Positions 6,558-8,861 of a stretch of DNA of 8,861 nucleotides are shown here, one piece after another; within the stretch, counting starts at the first letter, position 1, and every line of letters begins with the position of its first letter. The position numbers and the translations under genes were made by a program. The stretch comes from Fimenecus sp052273845 (lineage in GTDB: Bacteria > Bacillota > Clostridia > Oscillospirales > Acutalibacteraceae), in NCBI GenBank assembly GCA_052273845.1, contig DAVZHM010000079.1, forward strand, positions 1 through 8,861. Reading direction: 5' to 3'. The notes under the pieces are model-generated. The model worked only from the letters and a program-made list of their open reading frames with translations, did not search any database and was not told where the DNA came from.

Positions 6558-7598
6558 TTATTCCTCCACATTGTCGGAAAGAATTTTTCCGACGATTTCC
6601 GTTAAGTACCGAAGACTCGGGATAAGCCTTGCGTAATCAATTCGTGTGGGACCAATAAGCCCCAAGGTGCCGCTTTGATGCCCCGCGATTTCGTAATTGC
6701 CGAAAATCATACTGGAATTCTGCAATTCGCGGAAGCGGTTTTCATCACCGATAAGCACGCGCAGGTTGCCGGTTTCGGGGGCGCTTTGATGCCCCGAAAA
6801 GATTTGCCCAAGCGGCTCGGCACGGCGCAGGAATTCAATCAATTCATACGCGTTCTGCTCATATTCCTTATAGCCGAGCAAATTACTTTGCCCTTCGAGC
6901 AAAAGTTCCGTGCGTTCGGTCATTGCCGCCACATCGGCGAGCGCCACCAAAAGCGGCGTCATTTCCAAAGATTTTTCGCCGAGCGAAACGGCAAGCGTTT
7001 GAATTTTGGCGATGTGCATTGCCGCGGCGGGTTTTCCGATGAAATTCGCATTGACAATGTTGTAAAAACTTTCCGCCATATCCACGGTGATTTCGCTCAA
7101 GGTTTTGCAAACGCGGCTTTTGAGAATGCCCGAAGAAGTCAGCATCACAATCATCGCGGTGCGTGTGCCGATAGGCACCAATTCCACGCGCCGCACCACA
7201 GCCGCCTCATCGGCAGGCGTGGTAGACACCGCCGCACAGCGTGTCATTTCCGCCAAAATGTCGCCCGCGCTTTCGAGCACCTTTTGCGTGTCGCCCGAAA
7301 CATTTTGCAGTTTCAGGTCAATCAGCCGTTTTTCGTCGGGAGAAAGCTCATACCGCCCCATCAGGTTGTCAACATAATAACGGTAGCCCGCGCTTGAGGG
7401 GACGCGCCCCGCGGAAGTATGCGGCTGTTCGAGCAGCCCCAAATTCACGAGTTCCGCCATTTCGTTGCGTATGGTCGCCGAGGAGACTGCCAAATCGGGT
7501 AGGGCGGCAAGCGTTTTGGAACCGACCGGCTCGCCTGTGGCAATATACCGTTCCACAATAGCGGCAAGCAGTTTCTTTTTGCGTTCCGAAAGTTCCAT
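6558..7598 (-). CDS. hrcA: Heat-inducible transcription repressor HrcA
   Basis: HrcA binds CIRCE operators and represses class I heat-shock genes; GroEL keeps it active until unfolded protein draws the chaperonin away. The 346-residue protein has the usual length. An N-terminal winged helix (about 1-77) has the recognition part VSSATIRNEMAELVNLGLLEQPHTSAGRVPS, then GYRYYVD (71-77). A GAF-like dimer region follows, and the C terminus reads GLIGPTRIDYARLIPSLRYL. The usual DKGYR of the family reads SAGYR here, a small change at the edge of the DNA-binding domain. I chose ATG 7598, with GGTGGTG (7602-7608), one mismatch from GGAGGTG, just upstream; GTG codons further up lack a site. It is the first gene of the operon, with a perfect CIRCE in its leader, so it should repress itself together with grpE, dnaK and dnaJ. 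Confidence 0.98.
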   Translation of the reverse strand: MELSERKKKLLAAIVERYIATGEPVGSKTLAALPDLAVSSATIRNEMAELVNLGLLEQPHTSAGRVPSSAGYRYYVDNLMGRYELSPDEKRLIDLKLQNVSGDTQKVLESAGDILAEMTRCAAVSTTPADEAAVVRRVELVPIGTRTAMIVMLTSSGILKSRVCKTLSEITVDMAESFYNIVNANFIGKPAAAMHIAKIQTLAVSLGEKSLEMTPLLVALADVAAMTERTELLLEGQSNLLGYKEYEQNAYELIEFLRRAEPLGQIFSGHQSAPETGNLRVLIGDENRFRELQNSSMIFGNYEIAGHQSGTLGLIGPTRIDYARLIPSLRYLTEIVGKILSDNVEE

Positions 7599-7628
7599 AA
7601 ACACCACCCGTTTCTGAATTTAGCACCG

Positions 7629-7655
7629 TTAGCACTCTTGTATGCCGAGTGCTAA
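7629..7655. promoter_or_regulatory. CIRCE operator (HrcA binding site), perfect match
   Basis: TTAGCACTC at 7629-7637, nine bases, then GAGTGCTAA at 7647-7655: an exact match to the CIRCE consensus. It begins about 13 bases downstream of the -10 of the hrcA promoter, so it sits at or just after the expected start of transcription, where bound HrcA blocks initiation. It will also be in the mRNA leader as a hairpin. Confidence 0.97.
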
Positions 7656-7667
7656 CTTACAATATAT

Positions 7668-7696
7668 ACTATACAATTAGGTTGCCGTTTTGTCAA
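7668..7696 (-). promoter_or_regulatory. Sigma-A type promoter of the hrcA-grpE-dnaK-dnaJ operon
   Basis: On the minus strand a consensus TTGACA (7691-7696) is followed after exactly 17 bases by TATAGT (7668-7673), five of six matches. The predicted start is near 7661, just before CIRCE. The leader to the hrcA ATG is about 63 bases. A vegetative promoter with a CIRCE is the standard class I heat-shock arrangement. Confidence 0.9.
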
Positions 7697-7715
7697 TCAT
7701 TTATTTGTAAACAAT

Positions 7716-7744
7716 TTGTTAAATAGCCTTTTCTTGCTTATAAT
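7716..7744 (+). promoter_or_regulatory. Putative promoter of the alpha/beta hydrolase gene
   Basis: TTGTTA (7716-7721, four of six matches) and a perfect TATAAT (7739-7744) are 17 bases apart. The predicted start is near 7751, giving a leader of about 68 bases. The region is AT-rich. An alternative closer promoter is an extended -10, TGGTAAAAT (7777-7785), with TTGCGC (7758-7763) 16 bases upstream. No CIRCE lies between this promoter and its gene. Confidence 0.6.
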
Positions 7745-7818
7745 TTTAAATTTTTCCTTGCGCGGTGTACTGTGTATGGTAAAATAAAATACAATGCAAA
7801 TGAACAGAGGTGTTATCA

Positions 7819-8841
7819 ATGATATGGATTTGGATTTTGGCGGTGCTGTTGGTGCTCGCGTTGGTCTTTTTATTTCTGCTTGCCGCTTCGGTGGAAAAGG
7901 TCGCATTCGGCAAACGGTGCGAGGGAAATCCCCAGTTGCAATATTTCACCGCTGCAGATTTTGAAAATTTGGACGCCGAACCCGTGGCATTTCCGGGCAA
8001 CCGCGGGCAAACCTTACGCGGCAACCTTTACAAAGAACACGGCAAAACAGCGTTTTCTGCTCTGCTGATATTTGTGCACGGTATGGGCGGCGGACATTTG
8101 AGTTACACCACGGAACTCGATTTTTTTGCGAAACACGGTTTTTTGGTGCTGAGTTACGACAACACAGGCACGATGGCGTCTGACGGGAAATCCCTTGTCG
8201 GTATGCCACAGGCGGTTTCCGATGTAAAAAGCGCGTTGCAGTTTGCAAAAACGGACCCGCGCACAAAAGATTTGCCCATACTGCTCGTAGGGCATTCCTG
8301 GGGCGCATACGCCGTTTGCCGTGCGGCAAAAGATGCCGATGTGAAAGGCGTGCTTGCCTTTTCTGCGCCCGACGATGTCCCCGAATTGCTTTGCGCACAA
8401 GGCGCGGCACAAACGGGCAAAAATCTCGGATTTTTAAAGCCGTTTTTGCGGTCCTATGCGCGTTTGCGTTTCGGCGGCGCGGCGGCAAAGCGCACTTCTG
8501 CTCTGCTTTCGGAATGTACCGCGCCCGTTCTGCTTTTGCACGGCGAAAAAGACGCGCTTGTCCCCCTCAAAAACGCCGCGGCGGCGGCAGACTGCCTGCG
8601 CGGGAAATCCAATATCCGCACAAAGATTTATCCCGACAAACAGCACAATGTTTACGCGAGCAAAGAAGCGGAACTTTATATTGCCGAAGCCTTTGAGAAA
8701 CTCGGCGTGCTTTCGCAAAACGAGAACGGCACAGCGCAATGTGCCGAATATGCCAAAACGCTGGATTTTCGCAAAATGTGCGAAGAAGATGCGGCGGTGA
8801 TGGATACTGCTCTGCAATTCTTGAACCGTTGTATTTCCTAA
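7819..8841 (+). CDS. Membrane-anchored alpha/beta hydrolase (serine aminopeptidase S33/Hydrolase_4-like)
   Basis: This is a 340-residue serine hydrolase of unknown substrate. Residues 2-24 are a strongly hydrophobic helix with no cleavage site, so the protein is probably anchored in the cell membrane. The fold is clear: the oxyanion-hole segment FVHGMGGG (85-92), the strand LVLSYDNTG (109-117), the nucleophile elbow GHSWG with Ser160, the acid Asp245 in LLHGEKDALVP, and His276 in KQHNVY. The last 60 or so residues form a mostly helical tail. Family relatives include lipases, esterases, monoglyceride lipases and acyl-peptide-cleaving enzymes, and nothing in the sequence chooses among them. The ATG at 7819 has AGAGGTG (7806-7812) 6 bases upstream; a GTG at 7810 lies within that site and is rejected. 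It is transcribed divergently from hrcA with its own promoter, and the 20 bases after it show no terminator. Confidence 0.85.
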   Translation: MIWIWILAVLLVLALVFLFLLAASVEKVAFGKRCEGNPQLQYFTAADFENLDAEPVAFPGNRGQTLRGNLYKEHGKTAFSALLIFVHGMGGGHLSYTTELDFFAKHGFLVLSYDNTGTMASDGKSLVGMPQAVSDVKSALQFAKTDPRTKDLPILLVGHSWGAYAVCRAAKDADVKGVLAFSAPDDVPELLCAQGAAQTGKNLGFLKPFLRSYARLRFGGAAAKRTSALLSECTAPVLLLHGEKDALVPLKNAAAAADCLRGKSNIRTKIYPDKQHNVYASKEAELYIAEAFEKLGVLSQNENGTAQCAEYAKTLDFRKMCEEDAAVMDTALQFLNRCIS

Positions 8842-8861
8842 AAGCCTTGCTTGTACCCTTT

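Noticed and set aside
6675..7397. Plus-strand open frame of 240 codons opposite hrcA
   Set aside because: It is antisense to a clear hrcA, its His/Arg/Phe-rich composition is typical of shadow frames, and it has no motif or start signal.
7710..7720. Inverted repeat AACAA-T-TTGTT overlapping the hydrolase -35
   Set aside because: The arms are only 5 bp in AT-rich DNA and match no operator I know, so chance is sufficient.
8842..8861. Terminator or further gene after the hydrolase
   Set aside because: Only 20 bases remain, with no inverted repeat or open frame to judge.

Overview
The window is ordinary bacterial chromosome of about even base composition by eye. It most likely comes from a low-to-mid GC Gram-positive (monoderm) Firmicute, probably a clostridium. 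Three things support this: the gene order hrcA-grpE-dnaK-dnaJ; a DnaK that lacks the roughly 24-residue N-terminal insertion found in E. coli-type DnaK; and a perfect CIRCE operator (the HrcA site) in front of hrcA. A genus cannot be read from the sequence. I found no phage, transposase, CRISPR, tRNA or rRNA. There is no gene-free stretch longer than about 220 bases.

Layout, read from right to left because eight of the nine genes are on the minus strand. A sigma-A type promoter with CIRCE beside its expected start site (7629-7696) drives hrcA, grpE, dnaK and dnaJ, the class I heat-shock operon. A stable UUCG-capped hairpin sits between dnaK and dnaJ, and a 14-bp terminator-like stem follows dnaJ. 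Next come a fused shikimate dehydrogenase-shikimate kinase gene (aroE-aroK) and aroQ, which overlap by ATGA and together encode three consecutive shikimate pathway steps. Then come zapA (cell division), with a possible promoter of its own, and a U32 peptidase-family gene that overlaps zapA by 14 bases. The U32 gene is cut short by an in-frame stop inside a small direct repeat at the very start of the window.

On the plus strand, a membrane-anchored alpha/beta hydrolase is transcribed divergently from hrcA, from its own predicted promoter.

HrcA should repress its own operon through CIRCE. GrpE, DnaK and DnaJ form the Hsp70 folding machine. AroQ and AroE-AroK carry 3-dehydroquinate to shikimate 3-phosphate. 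I see no convincing undescribed multi-gene system. The points most worth a second look are the broken U32 end with its 19-base-period repeat, the aroE-aroK fusion, the UUCG hairpin, an extra half-site beside CIRCE, and a possible promoter -10 inside the terminator loop after dnaJ.
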